A stretch of DNA of 64,000 bases from Nocardioides piscis (GCF_011300215.1 NZ_CP049866.1:2480001-2544000); one strand, 5' to 3'; counted from the stretch's first letter, positions 8,627-21,241 are shown. Translations and numbers: made by a program. Notes: generated by a model not told the origin, from the letters alone.

Positions 8627-8663
8627 CGCCGGGCCGGCCACCGTGACGGTGGCCGGCCCGGCG
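8627..8663 (+). terminator. strong GC hairpin after the lipase gene
   Basis: The arms 8627-8644 and 8646-8663 are perfect reverse complements (18 bp written out, effectively about 16 bp plus a small loop), starting 18 bases after the lipase stop. A short T-containing tract (TCTCGCTTT) follows. The next gene starts just downstream, so the hairpin separates the two units. Confidence 0.75.
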
Positions 8664-8675
8664 TCTCGCTTTGGC

Positions 8676-9317
8676 ATGCTGTGCGCCGTGCCCTACTCGC
8701 TGCGCCAGCTGCTGATGCTCTTCCTCGGTTGCCTGGTGCTCGGCACGGGGGTCGCGATGCTCCTGACCGCCGACCTGGGGTCGGACGGATATTCCACGCT
8801 CGTCAACGGCCTCGCGCTGGGCACGGGGATGGCGTTCTGGATCGCCAACCTGCTCGTCAGCGTCGCCTTCCTCCTGGTGGCCGCCGCCCGGCGCGTCTAT
8901 CCCGGTGTCGGCACCGTGGTGCAGGTCGTCGTCGTCGGCGTGACCGTGTCGTTGCTCTTCGCGGTCCTCGAGACCCCCGACAGCTGGCCGGCACGGATTG
9001 CACTCCTCGTGGCGGCGTTCCCGGTCCTGGCCATCGGGATCGCGGTCTATCTCGGCAGCCACACCGGCGCCGGGCCCGCCGAGGCGGCCGCGCTGGCCTG
9101 GGACCCGCCCCTGCCCTTCCGCTGGAGCTACAGCGCGGTGCAGGGCGGGGGCGCACTCGTCGGCTGGTTGCTGGGGGCCACCGTCGGCGCCGGCACCCTG
9201 GCCGTGATCCTGCTCCTCGGCCCGTGCGTCGACCTGTTCGCCCGCCTGCTCCGCCTCGATGTCCACCAGCGACCCGACAGCGTCAGCGACCCGAGAGGGA
9301 CGCCGGATCGCCGGTGA
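8676..9317 (+). CDS. YczE/YitT-like integral membrane protein
   Basis: About 213 residues with five predicted membrane helices beginning at residues 8-28 (LRQLLMLFLGCLVLGTGVAM), then LLTADLGSDGYSTLVNGLA, a pattern seen in the YczE/DUF6198 membrane family, where a D-L-G-x-D/S segment follows the first helix. Its function is unknown; family members are sometimes linked with transport or regulation. ATG 8676 is listed; GTG 8688 (VPYSLRQ) is equally possible, as neither has a good ribosome-binding site. The 3' end overlaps the convergent exonuclease gene by 35 bases. The C-terminal tail is hydrophilic. Confidence 0.65.
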   Translation: MLCAVPYSLRQLLMLFLGCLVLGTGVAMLLTADLGSDGYSTLVNGLALGTGMAFWIANLLVSVAFLLVAAARRVYPGVGTVVQVVVVGVTVSLLFAVLETPDSWPARIALLVAAFPVLAIGIAVYLGSHTGAGPAEAAALAWDPPLPFRWSYSAVQGGGALVGWLLGATVGAGTLAVILLLGPCVDLFARLLRLDVHQRPDSVSDPRGTPDRR

Positions 9318-10305
9318 GGATGCGTATGGCGGCGTCGGTGGTCGCCTGCACGTCGAGGAACCCCACGACGCGGTTCACCCGGTCGATGTCGAGCGGGAGC
9401 AGCCCGGGGGTGCCGGGGACGTCGGGGGTCAGCCCGAGCTCCAGGTCGTCGCGCCCCGACATCATCTCGACGTTGAAGTCCCAGCGCTCGCGGGCCTCCG
9501 GCGTCGAGAGCCGGCGCACCACGGCTGCGCCCAGCCTGCGGGCGCCGGTCTCCTGGGCCCATGAGTCGAGCGCCCCGGCCAGCGAGCGTCCCTGGTTGTG
9601 CTCGATGTCGGCCCACGCGGCCTCCATGGTGCCGGCCACCTCGAGCAGCACGGCGGCCGACTTCTCGCCGATCCCGGTGACGCCGGGCAGGTTGTCGCTG
9701 GAGTCACCACGAAGCGCGGCGTAGGCCAGGTAGTTGTGCGCCGCGACGCCATACAACGCGCGTAGGCGCTTGGGGTTGAGCAGCGGAGACCCGTTGATGC
9801 CGCCGTCGATCAGCCGCAGCACCTGCGTGTGGTCGCTGATGTGGGCGAAGGCATCGCGGTCGGAGGTGATGATGACGCAGTTCCAGCCGTGGCGGACCGC
9901 CCACGCGGCACCCGATGCGTTGACGTCGTCGGCCTCGAGACCGGGCGGAGTGAGGGTGGCCAGGCCGAGTGCATCGAGGAGCGCACCCGCACGCTCGAGC
10001 TGGTCGACCAGCTGGGGGTGCTTCTCGGCCCGCCCGGCCTTGTAGTCGGGGTAGCGCTCGCGACGCATCGACGAGGTCCGGTCGTCGAGCCCGAAGATCA
10101 CCGCGTCCGGGGCGAAGCCGTCGATCGACTCCAGGATCTGGCGCAGCATCCCGTGGAGCGCCCACGCCGGACGACCGGCGCGATCGCGCAGCTGGGTGTG
10201 CGCCCGCGCATGGTGGTTGCGGTGCAGCAGCGAGGGAGCGTCGACGACCAGCAGCAGTCTGCGCGGGGACTCGGTGAGGGGCTGGACCATGGGGATCGCG
10301 GTCAT
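9283..10305 (-). CDS. stand-alone 5'-3' exonuclease (polymerase I N-domain type)
   Basis: A 340-residue protein homologous to the 5'-nuclease domain of DNA polymerase I, without polymerase domains. Acidic metal-binding clusters are visible: LLVVDAPSLLHRNHHA (residues 18-33), VIFGLDDRTSSMRRERYPDYKAGR, PPGLEADDVNASGA, and IITSDRDAFAH. The helix-hairpin-helix DNA-binding element follows as LRGDSSDNLPGVTGIGEKSA. Such proteins cut flaps and RNA primers in repair and replication, and actinobacteria often carry one besides PolA. ATG 10305 starts MTAIPMV; another ATG five codons later is possible. It is divergent from the histidine kinase gene and converges on the YczE-like gene. Confidence 0.88.
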   Translation of the reverse strand: MTAIPMVQPLTESPRRLLLVVDAPSLLHRNHHARAHTQLRDRAGRPAWALHGMLRQILESIDGFAPDAVIFGLDDRTSSMRRERYPDYKAGRAEKHPQLVDQLERAGALLDALGLATLTPPGLEADDVNASGAAWAVRHGWNCVIITSDRDAFAHISDHTQVLRLIDGGINGSPLLNPKRLRALYGVAAHNYLAYAALRGDSSDNLPGVTGIGEKSAAVLLEVAGTMEAAWADIEHNQGRSLAGALDSWAQETGARRLGAAVVRRLSTPEARERWDFNVEMMSGRDDLELGLTPDVPGTPGLLPLDIDRVNRVVGFLDVQATTDAAIRILTGDPASLSGR

Positions 10306-10404
10306 CGTATGACGTTGATGGCGCGTTCCTCGCTGGACCGCTGCGCGACGGGCTCCGGTGGCCTACCCTCGTGCGACATGTCCTGTTGACCGGGAAGTTG
10401 AGCC

Positions 10405-13374
10405 ATGGACCGGCTGGAGAGTAGGCGTTGGTCGTTCCTGTGCCTCGCCGTGGGCGCGGCGGCGGTCCTGGTCTTCCTGACATCCCCCCAGGACAGCCCC
10501 GCGCAGCTGGGTGCCTGGTTCCTCCCCTGCACCCTGGCCGTCGTCGTGACTGCCGTCCGCTGGCGCCGGTCCTCGGGGCAGGCACGGATCCCGCTTCTCC
10601 TCCTCCTGGTGGCACAGACGAGCTATCTGGTCCTGCTGGCAGCGTGGTACCTGGGACCGGTCGTCCTCGGCTGGGAGCTGGACTTCCCCTCGCTGATCGA
10701 CCTGGGGTTCTTCCTCGACTACGGCGTGTTCGTGGTCTTCCTGGTGAGCGTCCTCCATGCCGGTACGGTCGGCAGGGACGTCGAGGCGCGGGTGGCGGTG
10801 ATCGATGCGCTCATCGTGACCACGGCGCTGTCGGCCGTCCTGTGGGTGTTCGTCGTGGTGCCGAGCCTGGAGGCGCGGGCACCCGGTCCCGCGACCGCCG
10901 TCGCCCTGCTCTATCCGGCCATCAACCTGGTGATGTGCGGCCTCGCAGCCCGGGTCGTCATCGACCGGATGGCGCGCTCGGGCCTCGCCGGGTTGCTCCT
11001 GCTCGGCTGGCTGGCACCACAGATCGCGGGCGACGTCGCCTATGGCGTCCAGAGCGCCGCGGGCACGTTCGACTACGGCACGCCCCTCTTCGTGACGTGG
11101 ATGGTTGCCAACACCAGCCTGGCGGCGATGGTCGCCCACCCGTCGCTGCCGCGGCTGCTGGACGGGCGCGGTGCGGACGGAGGTCCACGTCTGCCGGCGG
11201 CGCCGGGGGACCAGGGCCTGGCCCGGCGAGGGCGACTCTTCGTCCTCTACCTGTCGGCTGTGGTGCCCCTGGTCATGGAGGGCTTCAGCGACCACAGCTC
11301 GGCGATCTTGTTGTTCATGGCAGCAGGCGGTTTCGCGCTCGTCATCCTGCGGCTGGCGCTCCTCGCGGGCGACCTTCGCGAGCAGAGGCGGCTCGCCGCG
11401 CAGCTCGAGCACACCGGGGCGCAGCTGCGTCAGGCCAACCTGGACCTCCGACGTGTCGGTGAAGCGCGCTCGGAGTTCCTGGCCACGATGAGCCACGAGA
11501 TCCGGACCCCGATGAACGCGATCATCGGGATGTCAGGCATCGTCCTCGACTCCGACCTGACACCCCAGCAGACCGAGCAGCTGGAGATCGTTCGTGGCGC
11601 GGGTGAGAACCTGCTCGCGCTCGTGAACGACATCCTCGACTTCTCCAAGGTCGACGCCGGCAAGATCGAGCTCGAGACGAGCCCGTTCGAGCTCCTCGAG
11701 TGCATCGAGTCAGCTGTCGACCTGGTCGCTCCGCAGGCTTCTGCGAAGGGCCTGGAGCTCCTCTACGTCAACGACCACGACTGCCCGGCCGTCGTCCTGG
11801 GTGACCTCACCCGACTCCGGCAGGTCCTGGTCAACCTGCTCACGAACGCGGTGAAGTTCACCAGTCGCGGAGAGGTCTTGTTGTCGGTGTCGTGCGACGA
11901 CGAGCCCGGAAGCCTCCGCTTCGAGGTGTGTGACACAGGGATCGGCATCTCGGCGGACAACGTGGACACGATCTTCGAGTCCTTCACCCAGGCAGACGCC
12001 TCGACGACCAGGGCCGTCGGCGGAACAGGCCTGGGCCTGACCATCAGCCGTCGCCTGGTGGAGGCGATGGGCGGCCGGATGTGGGTGGAGAGCCGGACCG
12101 GCGAGGGGTCGACCTTCTACTTCACCATCCAGCTCGAGGCGGCCGAGGGCCCCACGGGACTGGACGGTCTCCACAGGAGGGCCGAGCTGCTGTCCGGGAT
12201 GCGGATCCTGGTGGTCGACGACAGCGACACCAACCGCCGGATCCTCCGACACCAGCTGGACCCGTGGGGGGTGGAGCTCGAGGACACGGGCGACCCGTTG
12301 ACGGCGTTGCAGTGGGTCGGTGAGGGCCGGCACTACGCGGTGGCTGTCGTGGACCTGCACATGCCGGGGATGGGCGGTGCCGACCTGGCGCGGTCGTTGC
12401 GGGAGACCCCCCACGGTCGGGACCTGCCGCTCATCCTGCTGGCCTCGGTGAGCAGCAGTGCCCGGCGCACGGGCGACCTCGGACGCGCGGTCCACATCAC
12501 CAAGCCGGTCAAGCCCTCGGTGTTGGCGAACGCGCTCGTGGAGGCGATCGACGGCACGCCGCCGCCTGCGGTGGCGGAGGTCGACGGGCTGGCGGTCCGC
12601 AACGGCTCGGGCAAGCTGAAGATCCTCGTGGCGGAGGACAACGTGATCAACCAGAAGGTCGCTCTGGGCATGCTGCAGCGCCTCGGCTATCGGCCGGACG
12701 TCGCCGCCAACGGCCTGGAGGTCCTCGACGCGATCCACCGCCAGCACTACGACGTCGTGCTGATGGACGTCCAGATGCCGGAGATGGACGGCCTGGAGGC
12801 CACCCGACAGATCCGTGGCCAGCTGCCGTCCGGCAGCCAGCCCCACATCGTGGCCCTGACGGCAAACGCGCTCGCCGAGGATCGCGACGTCTGCCTCGCG
12901 GCCGGCATGGACGACTACCTCAGCAAGCCGCTGCGTGCCACCCAGCTCGTCGCCGCACTCGCCAGCTGCCGGCCGGCCGCCCGCGACGCGGTCCGAGAGG
13001 CCGTGCCAGAGGTGCAGCCCGGCTCGGCGCTCGACGGGGCAGTGGTGGACGCTCTGCGTGCCGACCTCGACGACGACTACTTCTTCAACGAGGTCATCGA
13101 CAGATACGTCGCCAACGCCGCGACCCGCACCGAGGAGATGCGGCGTGTCCATGCGACGGGCGACTGCAAGCAGCTCAAGGCGCTGGCCCACGGCATGAAG
13201 GGAACGGCGGCGAACTTCGGCGCCCACCGGCTCAGCGGCCTGGCCGCGGACCTCGAGGGTGCCGCCGAGGACTCGGACCCCGACCACATCGCCACGATCC
13301 TCGACGCACTGAGCGAGGAGAGGGTCCGGGTCGCGCAGGCCCTGGGCGACTACCAGGACAGGATCCGCTCCTGA
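10405..13374 (+). CDS. membrane hybrid histidine kinase (HisKA-HATPase-REC-REC-Hpt)
   Basis: A 989-residue phosphorelay sensor. The first roughly 320 residues contain about nine hydrophobic helices with no recognisable extracellular sensor. A short coiled coil ([15 protein letters not shown]) leads to a HisKA domain with phospho-acceptor His364 in [14 protein letters not shown], then an HATPase_c domain with N, G1 (DTGIGIS) and G2 (GTGLGLT) boxes. Two receiver domains follow, with phospho-acceptor Asp near residue 650 (VVDLHMPG) and Asp788 (LMDVQMPE), and an Hpt domain with His929 in [14 protein letters not shown]. It resembles BarA/ArcB-type kinases. No partner response regulator is adjacent, so its output is unknown. 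ATG 10405 follows a weak GGGAAGTTGAGCC. Confidence 0.92.
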   Translation: MDRLESRRWSFLCLAVGAAAVLVFLTSPQDSPAQLGAWFLPCTLAVVVTAVRWRRSSGQARIPLLLLLVAQTSYLVLLAAWYLGPVVLGWELDFPSLIDLGFFLDYGVFVVFLVSVLHAGTVGRDVEARVAVIDALIVTTALSAVLWVFVVVPSLEARAPGPATAVALLYPAINLVMCGLAARVVIDRMARSGLAGLLLLGWLAPQIAGDVAYGVQSAAGTFDYGTPLFVTWMVANTSLAAMVAHPSLPRLLDGRGADGGPRLPAAPGDQGLARRGRLFVLYLSAVVPLVMEGFSDHSSAILLFMAAGGFALVILRLALLAGDLREQRRLAAQLEHTGAQLRQANLDLRRVGEARSEFLATMSHEIRTPMNAIIGMSGIVLDSDLTPQQTEQLEIVRGAGENLLALVNDILDFSKVDAGKIELETSPFELLECIESAVDLVAPQASAKGLELLYVNDHDCPAVVLGDLTRLRQVLVNLLTNAVKFTSRGEVLLSVSCDDEPGSLRFEVCDTGIGISADNVDTIFESFTQADASTTRAVGGTGLGLTISRRLVEAMGGRMWVESRTGEGSTFYFTIQLEAAEGPTGLDGLHRRAELLSGMRILVVDDSDTNRRILRHQLDPWGVELEDTGDPLTALQWVGEGRHYAVAVVDLHMPGMGGADLARSLRETPHGRDLPLILLASVSSSARRTGDLGRAVHITKPVKPSVLANALVEAIDGTPPPAVAEVDGLAVRNGSGKLKILVAEDNVINQKVALGMLQRLGYRPDVAANGLEVLDAIHRQHYDVVLMDVQMPEMDGLEATRQIRGQLPSGSQPHIVALTANALAEDRDVCLAAGMDDYLSKPLRATQLVAALASCRPAARDAVREAVPEVQPGSALDGAVVDALRADLDDDYFFNEVIDRYVANAATRTEEMRRVHATGDCKQLKALAHGMKGTAANFGAHRLSGLAADLEGAAEDSDPDHIATILDALSEERVRVAQALGDYQDRIRS

Positions 13375-13434
13375 GCGTGCCCTCGCGGCAGTCACGCGCG
13401 GGAACATCCGCGCCCTGCCCGCGTTGCAGCCTTC

Positions 13435-14456
13435 GTGAAGAAGATCGGATTCCTCAACTTCGGCCACTGGACCGACTCGCCGCACTCCCAGGTCCGGACG
13501 GCGTCGGACGCGCTGCTGCAGTCGATCGAGCTGGCGGTCGCCGCGGAGGAGCTGGGAGCGGACGGGGCGTACTTCCGGGTGCACCACTTCGCCCGTCAGC
13601 TGGCCTCGCCCTTCCCGCTGCTCGCCGCGATCGGCGCGCGCACCACACGGATCGAGATCGGCACCGGCGTCATCGACATGCGTTACGAGAACCCGCTCTA
13701 CATGGCCGAGGACGCGGGCGCCGCCGACCTGATCGCCGGCGGTCGACTGCAGCTCGGGATCAGCCGGGGGTCACCGGAGCAGGTGATCGACGGGTTCCGC
13801 TACTTCGGCTATGCCCCTGCGGAAGGCGAGGAGCCCGCCGACATGGCCCGCAGGCACACCGCCGTCTTCCTCGAGGTGCTCAGGGGCCAGGGGTTCGCCG
13901 AGCCCAACCCGCGCCCGATGTTCCCCAACCCGCCCGGGCTGCTGCGCCTGGAGCCGCACTCGGAGGGTCTGAGGGAGCGGATCTGGTGGGGGCGGCCTCG
14001 GACTCCACCGCCCGCTGGGCGGGGGAGCAGGGCATGCACCTCATGAGCTCGACCCTCAAGGCCGACGAGAGCGGCGAACCGTTCCACATCCAGCAGCGCA
14101 AGCAGATCGAGACGTTCCGCGACGCCTGGCGTGAGGCCGGGCACGTCCACGAGCCGCGCGTGTCGGTGAGCCGTTCGATCATGCCGATCACCACCGACCT
14201 CGACCGTGCCTACTTCGGTCACGAGGGCCGCAGCCAGGACCAGTTCGGGCAGATCGAGCCCACGATGCGCGCAGTGTTCGGTCGCAGCTTTGCCGCCGAG
14301 CCCGACCGTCTCGTCGAGGAGCTGCTCGCGGACGAGGCGGTCGCTGCCGCTGACACCGTGCTGCTGACCGTGCCCAACCAGCTGGGCGTGGACTACAACG
14401 CCCACCTGCTCAGGTCTGTCCTCGAGGACGTCGCCCCGGGTCTGGGCTGGCGCTGA
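13435..14456 (+). pseudogene. LLM class flavin-dependent oxidoreductase, one-base frameshift
   Basis: Two frames encode one luciferase-like monooxygenase of 340 residues. The first frame, from GTG 13435, gives KKIGFLNFGHW, the conserved ARTTRIEIGTGVIDMRYENP and GRLQLGISRGSPEQ; it ends in a nonsense tail after ERIWWG. The second frame resumes as AASDSTARWAGEQGMHLMSS and runs to the normal C-terminus at 14456. They meet at the five-G run 13988-13992; one more G gives WWGAASDSTARW, the expected family sequence. As no other lesion is present, an assembly miscall is likely. Family members use FMN or F420 to oxidise or reduce small substrates. It follows the kinase gene by 60 bases. Confidence 0.78.
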
Positions 14457-14500
14457 GTCCGGGCCCGTAACCAATCGGGGCATGATGAGTTTCACCTCAC

Positions 14501-17098
14501 ATGCATCAGGGTCCAGCACTCCTCGCCGCCTCAGTCCTCGTCGCAGCCGCGGGGCTCACGGCCACCGCAACGGCCGGTCCGGGGGCCGACTACGTCGGTC
14601 CCTACTTCGGGGACAAGAACCTGCCGCCCGGCTGCATCAAGGACATGAGCAGGGACAACCCCGACAACGACTGCTTCCACGGCAAGGTCGGTCTGAACAC
14701 GCTGGACTCCCCGAAGATCGACGTCGCGGTCCTCGTCCCCGCCTCGCCCACCGCCGAGCGCGACCTGCGGATCATGCGACAGGCCGCCGAGGCGTGGGAG
14801 GGCGGCATCGACTACCTCTCCGGCGAGATGGGGCTCGACTGGCTGCGGGACGGGGTGGACTTCCACATCTCGCCCGACGTCGTCAGCCTCAGCGAGGGCG
14901 AGGAGCCGAGCACCTACCCGCTCTACGACCCGGAGATCGTCATCCTGGCCACCAACCCGGTCGGTGGCATCGGCATCGGGGTCGACCCGACCTACCTGAC
15001 CGACGAGCTCGGCGTCTTCGACGAGAACGGGGCTCCCTGCCACAACATCCCCAACCCGTTCTCCCTCGACACCTGGGAGGGGATGCCCGGCTATGACGGG
15101 CACCACGGCGAGGGCGGCGGCTACTACGTCGAGGACTGCGGCGGCGCCGGCGGCAACGTCTGCTTCTCGGTCAACGGTGCGATCGACCCGGTGCCGGGCA
15201 AGACCGACACGTTCTCGCTGTTCGACCTCGTCCTGCACGAGACCGGTCACTGCCTGACGCTCGGACACGTCGGGGACGGGGCCGAGGGGGAGTGGGGGCC
15301 CGTTCCCACCAACGACATCATGGCCTACAGCGCCGACCCGCCCGGACAGAGCAAGTGCGTCTCGACCCTCAACGTGGAGGCGTTCGCCACGCGGATGAGC
15401 CGCTACCTCGACGTCGACGGTGACGGCGCAGTCAGCGAGAGCGACCACCAGGAGGCCAACGACGTGGCCGGCGACGGCTCCAACTCCTTCCAGGTGCAGC
15501 ACCCCGACGACCACCTCTATGCCTCCTCGACCGGATCCGTGTTCGACTGTCCCCAGCCCGACGTCGGGCTCGTCCCGGGCGCACGCACGGACTGGACGCC
15601 GGATCCGGTCGCGACGACCGATCCCGTCCTGACGGTCGCCACCCCTGCTCATGGTGCCGAGACCGCCGACGGACACGTGCACGTCGCGGGCACGGTCGAG
15701 CGCCGGCCGTTGGACGCGCCGCCCACGTCATCGACCGTCTCCCACGACGACCCCGACAGCGACTCCCTCACCCCCGTGACCGACCTGCTGAACCTGCAGG
15801 TCGAGGTGAGCGACCTCGACGTCGTCGCCACCGTCAAGGTGAGCCAGCTCTGGCCCGAGGACGCCGTCAGTCCGGCGAAGTATGGCGTGAGCATCGGTGG
15901 TCGGGAGATCGAGTCGACGATCCCCGACCCGCGAGACCCCGCCGGAGTGGTCACCTACGACCACTCGATGGAGACCAACCTGCCGAGCGAGTGGTCGCAG
16001 TGGGACCCCTCGGCCAACACCGTGACCTTCCGCATCCCGCGCAGCTACCTGTCACAGGCCAGGATCGACGCGCCGTACGACGTCTTCGCCCTCACCAGCT
16101 ATCGCTCGCCGTCGAACATGTGGACCGTCGTCGCCGACGACCGGGCGCCGGACCAGGGCGCGGTGGGGGTGGCCGCACCGCAGGGTGAGCCCGACGGCAC
16201 GACCACCGGTCTCTCGTCCTCGAGCGACGGACCGGCCGCCTCGGGCGTGCTCGACTCGACCGTCCTCGAGCAGCCGGACGGCAACACGTTCACCGTGGCC
16301 GACAGCACCCTCGGCGTCACCGGCGGGGCAGGGCACACCTTCAGCCTCGACGTCCCCGAGAAGAGCACGGTCGAGCTCCTGCTCAGCTGGCCGGACGCGA
16401 GCGACCTCGACATGTATGTCACCGGGGCCGTCCAGGGCCAGGCGGCGTCGGCCGGGCAGCCCGAGCGGGTCGTGCTCGAGGACGTCGAGGGCACGCTCGA
16501 CATCCGGGTCGACCCCTACCTGGTCCTCGGGGTCCCGTCGACGAGCTACACCCTCCTCGCGACCGTCGTGGCGACCGACAGCGGAGGTGGCGGCGAGCGT
16601 CCCGACACCGACAGTGACGGCGTCCCGGACGACTCGGACGCCTGCCCGGACGTCTCCGGTCCGGGGAGCGCGGGCTGCCCGCTGCCGTCCGACGAGAAGG
16701 TGACGGTCTATGTCGACGGCGCAGCCGCAGGCAGCCAGGACGTGGAGTCCAGCAACGGCCCGGACGACTTCGCCCTGGACGTGACGGTGCCCCACGGATC
16801 GCACGAGGTCACGACCGTCTGGACCCAGGACGACGAGGTGCTCGCCACCGACGTCCGCACTGTCGTGCACACGGCACCCGGTGTCGACCGCGACTCCGAC
16901 GGGGTCGCCGACAGCTCGGACAACTGCGTCCGTCAACCGAACGCTGACCAGTCGGACCGGGACGAGGACGGGGCAGGGGACGCCTGCGACTCCGACATCG
17001 ACGGCGACGGGCACTCCAACGCGAAGGAGAAGGCGCAGGGCACCGACCCCTACGACGCGACCTCCTATCCGGGGAGGAAGAAGTCCGGCCTGCTCTGA
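14501..17098 (+). CDS. secreted zinc metalloprotease-like protein with calcium-binding repeats
   Basis: An 865-residue secreted protein. A signal peptide spans about residues 1-26 (ALLAASVLVAAAGLTATATA). A zinc-binding HETGHCLTLGH motif, of the HExxHxxGxxH metzincin type, sits at about 246-256, with a possible Met-turn DIMAYS near 272. A DVDGDGAVSESD calcium loop (about 304) follows. The C-terminal third has Ig-like strands and two thrombospondin-type-3-like segments rich in D-x-D-x-D-G (DTDSDGVPDDSDACPD near 704, and DRDSDGVADSSDNC onward near 797), ending in a basic tail. It probably acts outside the cell or on its surface and needs calcium for stability. No sorting motif is seen. The start is ATG 14501; no ribosome-binding site is evident. 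Confidence 0.82.
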   Translation: MHQGPALLAASVLVAAAGLTATATAGPGADYVGPYFGDKNLPPGCIKDMSRDNPDNDCFHGKVGLNTLDSPKIDVAVLVPASPTAERDLRIMRQAAEAWEGGIDYLSGEMGLDWLRDGVDFHISPDVVSLSEGEEPSTYPLYDPEIVILATNPVGGIGIGVDPTYLTDELGVFDENGAPCHNIPNPFSLDTWEGMPGYDGHHGEGGGYYVEDCGGAGGNVCFSVNGAIDPVPGKTDTFSLFDLVLHETGHCLTLGHVGDGAEGEWGPVPTNDIMAYSADPPGQSKCVSTLNVEAFATRMSRYLDVDGDGAVSESDHQEANDVAGDGSNSFQVQHPDDHLYASSTGSVFDCPQPDVGLVPGARTDWTPDPVATTDPVLTVATPAHGAETADGHVHVAGTVERRPLDAPPTSSTVSHDDPDSDSLTPVTDLLNLQVEVSDLDVVATVKVSQLWPEDAVSPAKYGVSIGGREIESTIPDPRDPAGVVTYDHSMETNLPSEWSQWDPSANTVTFRIPRSYLSQARIDAPYDVFALTSYRSPSNMWTVVADDRAPDQGAVGVAAPQGEPDGTTTGLSSSSDGPAASGVLDSTVLEQPDGNTFTVADSTLGVTGGAGHTFSLDVPEKSTVELLLSWPDASDLDMYVTGAVQGQAASAGQPERVVLEDVEGTLDIRVDPYLVLGVPSTSYTLLATVVATDSGGGGERPDTDSDGVPDDSDACPDVSGPGSAGCPLPSDEKVTVYVDGAAAGSQDVESSNGPDDFALDVTVPHGSHEVTTVWTQDDEVLATDVRTVVHTAPGVDRDSDGVADSSDNCVRQPNADQSDRDEDGAGDACDSDIDGDGHSNAKEKAQGTDPYDATSYPGRKKSGLL

Positions 17099-17106
17099 CG
17101 GCCGGG

Positions 17107-17125
17107 CCGGTCCTCGCCAGACCGG
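17107..17125. terminator. short hairpin between convergent genes
   Basis: CCGGTC (17107-17112) and GACCGG (17120-17125) are complementary with a 7-base loop, in the 31-base gap between the convergent protease and beta-helix genes. A G-run follows, with no T-tract. It may act as a bidirectional terminator, but a six-pair stem is weak evidence. Confidence 0.3.
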
Positions 17126-17129
17126 GGGG

Positions 17130-18296
17130 TCATTGCCGCTCGAAGGCCCCGAGGTCGATCCGACCGATCTGGGGGCGAGGCACCTGCCGGGTCGGGTGGA
17201 CGTATTCCCAGCGGGCGCGCCAGCGCCTCGGCAGCCTCGCACCTCGGTCGACCGCGGGTGAGCCGGGCCGCAGCCTGAAGTCGTCGTCGGCGGGATCGAC
17301 GAAGCCGCGCAGCCCCACCCGGTGGTTGGCGCGGGACGAGACCCCGGTGAGGTCGGTGAGGGCTCCCGGCCCGACGAGGAGGTTGGTGCGAAGGTCGGCC
17401 CTGCTGCCCGCGGCGAGGCCGACGTAGGTGCCGGTCGAACGACGGTTGACCAGGGTGTTGTTCACGACCCACAACCGGCTCGAGGCGTTGGTGAGTCCCT
17501 CAGCGCCATACGAGATCAGGGTTGAGTTTTCCGAGCTGGGCCCCTGGATGATGGTGTTGCCCGCGACCAGCGAGCGGCCGCCGTTGGGCAGGTCGATCGA
17601 ATAGCTCGCGGTCGCGTCGGCGTCGGTGATCCGGTTGCCGACGATGGTGTTGGTGGCCGCGCGCGACTTCAGCTCGTGGCCGACGTCGGCACCCCACAGG
17701 AAGCTGCCCGTCACCGTCAACGAGCGCACGGCGCCGATGTAGAGGTTGTGGGTGTAGCCGTCACCGGCGCCGCTGCGGAAGAACCGGGAGCGACGGATCA
17801 CGATGTCGCTCTCGGGGTTGGCGCCGGACAGGATGCCGTTCTGGTTGTCGTGGAACCAGCTGCGGGTGACGGTGAGCCCGGCGCCCTCCTGGCGGATGCC
17901 CGCGCCGTTCTGGTCGGGCACGGTCGCCCCACTGAACTCGATGCGGTCCACCGTGGTTCGGTCGCCGGCGATCACCCAGATCGCCTTGTCCTGGGCGCTC
18001 TGCCCGTCAGCGCGCAGGTGGGCACGGCCGCCTTCACCGCGAAGGGTCAGGTCGTCCTGGGTCCAGGTCGCCACGTCACCGACGTAGCTGCCGGCGTCGA
18101 TCAGGACCGTGTCACCGTCGCCGGCGACCGCAGCGGCGGCGCTGGGGGTCGCGAGCGACCTGTCCGGGCCGACCCGCCAGGTGCGGGGCTCGCGCTCGAC
18201 GGCAGCCGTGGCGGACAGCGGAGTGAGGCCGAGCACTGTGCAGAGGAGTGCTGCACGTGCTGCTCGTGCTGCCATAGGTTTGCTGGTGGACTGCAT
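17130..18296 (-). CDS. secreted right-handed beta-helix protein
   Basis: About 388 residues. The signal peptide is ARAARAALLCTVLGLTPLSATA, then a beta-helix region with repeated short strands ending in small residues and Asn ladders (VTRSWFHDNQNGILSG, ITDADATASYSIDLPNGG, LVAGNTIIQG, LWVVNNTLVNRR). This is the pectate-lyase/parallel-beta-helix fold, common in polysaccharide lyases and surface proteins. The last part, FRLRPGSPAVDRGA..IGRIDLGAFE, matches the conserved end of choice-of-anchor/beta-helix proteins. Catalytic residues for a lyase are not identifiable, so the substrate is unknown. ATG 18296 is listed; ATG 18275 is an alternative that leaves a shorter signal. It is divergent from the GyrI-like gene 43 bases away. 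Confidence 0.78.
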   Translation of the reverse strand: MQSTSKPMAARAARAALLCTVLGLTPLSATAAVEREPRTWRVGPDRSLATPSAAAAVAGDGDTVLIDAGSYVGDVATWTQDDLTLRGEGGRAHLRADGQSAQDKAIWVIAGDRTTVDRIEFSGATVPDQNGAGIRQEGAGLTVTRSWFHDNQNGILSGANPESDIVIRRSRFFRSGAGDGYTHNLYIGAVRSLTVTGSFLWGADVGHELKSRAATNTIVGNRITDADATASYSIDLPNGGRSLVAGNTIIQGPSSENSTLISYGAEGLTNASSRLWVVNNTLVNRRSTGTYVGLAAGSRADLRTNLLVGPGALTDLTGVSSRANHRVGLRGFVDPADDDFRLRPGSPAVDRGARLPRRWRARWEYVHPTRQVPRPQIGRIDLGAFERQ

Positions 18297-18339
18297 CGGG
18301 CCATTGTGGCGGTCGGGGCAGGGCGCGAGGACGGGGACG

Positions 18340-18966
18340 ATGGACAAGACGGACTTCAAGAAGACGCTCGAGAGCTATCAGGCACGGCACGGGGAGTTCC
18401 TGGTCCTCGACGTCGCGCCGATGCGCTACCTCATGGTCGACGGCCGAGGCGACCCGAACAGTGGCGGGGAGTATGCCGACGCGCTGGAGGCGCTCTATCC
18501 GTTGGCCTACAAGCTCAAGTTCGCGAGCAAGCAGGAGCTGGACCGCGACTACGTCGTGCCGCCGCTGGAGGCGTTGTGGTGGGCACCCGACATGAAGGTC
18601 TTCACCTCGGCCCGGGACAAGTCGAAGTGGAGCTGGACGGCGATGCTCATGGTCCCGGACTGGGTCACTGACGAGATGTACGGCGACGCCGTCGCCATGC
18701 TCGCGAAGAAGGATCCTCCCGCCAGCCTCGGCGGGGTCAGGCTCGAGACCCTCGAGGAGAACACCTGCGTGCAGACGCTCCACATCGGCTCCTACGACGA
18801 CGAGGCGGACGTGCTCGCCGAGCTGCACGACGAGTTCATCCCGGGCGCCGGCCTGCGGATGACCGGCAAGCACCACGAGATCTATCTCAGTGACGCCCGC
18901 AGGGTCGAGCCGTCGAAGCTGCGGACCATCCTGCGCCAACCCGTGGAGCGCAGCCCCTTGTCCTGA
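18340..18966 (+). CDS. GyrI-like small-molecule-binding domain protein
   Basis: A 208-residue cytoplasmic protein of the GyrI-like (SOUL/AraC-effector-binding) superfamily, of the type annotated as a stand-alone GyrI-like domain. It has FLVLDVAPMRYLMVDGRGDPN near the N-terminus, ALYPLAYKLKF, then VPPLEALWW and a C-terminal part KHHEIYLSDARRVEPSKLRTILRQPV, which is highly characteristic. Such proteins bind or hydrolyse cyclopropanoid and other small ligands, but the role here is unknown. No DNA-binding domain is fused. The ATG at 18340 gives MDKTDFKKTLESYQ; GACGGGGACG precedes it. Confidence 0.8.
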   Translation: MDKTDFKKTLESYQARHGEFLVLDVAPMRYLMVDGRGDPNSGGEYADALEALYPLAYKLKFASKQELDRDYVVPPLEALWWAPDMKVFTSARDKSKWSWTAMLMVPDWVTDEMYGDAVAMLAKKDPPASLGGVRLETLEENTCVQTLHIGSYDDEADVLAELHDEFIPGAGLRMTGKHHEIYLSDARRVEPSKLRTILRQPVERSPLS

Positions 18967-19042
18967 CGGGCGCCGGAGGAGTAGAGAACAGGCTAGGGAT
19001 CGCGGCCCGCCGGGGCGCGCCCGCGCAGGAGGAGGACGCGCC

Positions 19043-21241
<2,199 letters not shown>

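Noticed and set aside
13988..13992. Programmed ribosomal frameshifting in the broken genes
   Set aside because: No slippery heptamer with a downstream structure is shared, four unrelated families are affected, and all need the same one-base addition in a G/C run; a sequencing cause explains all cases.
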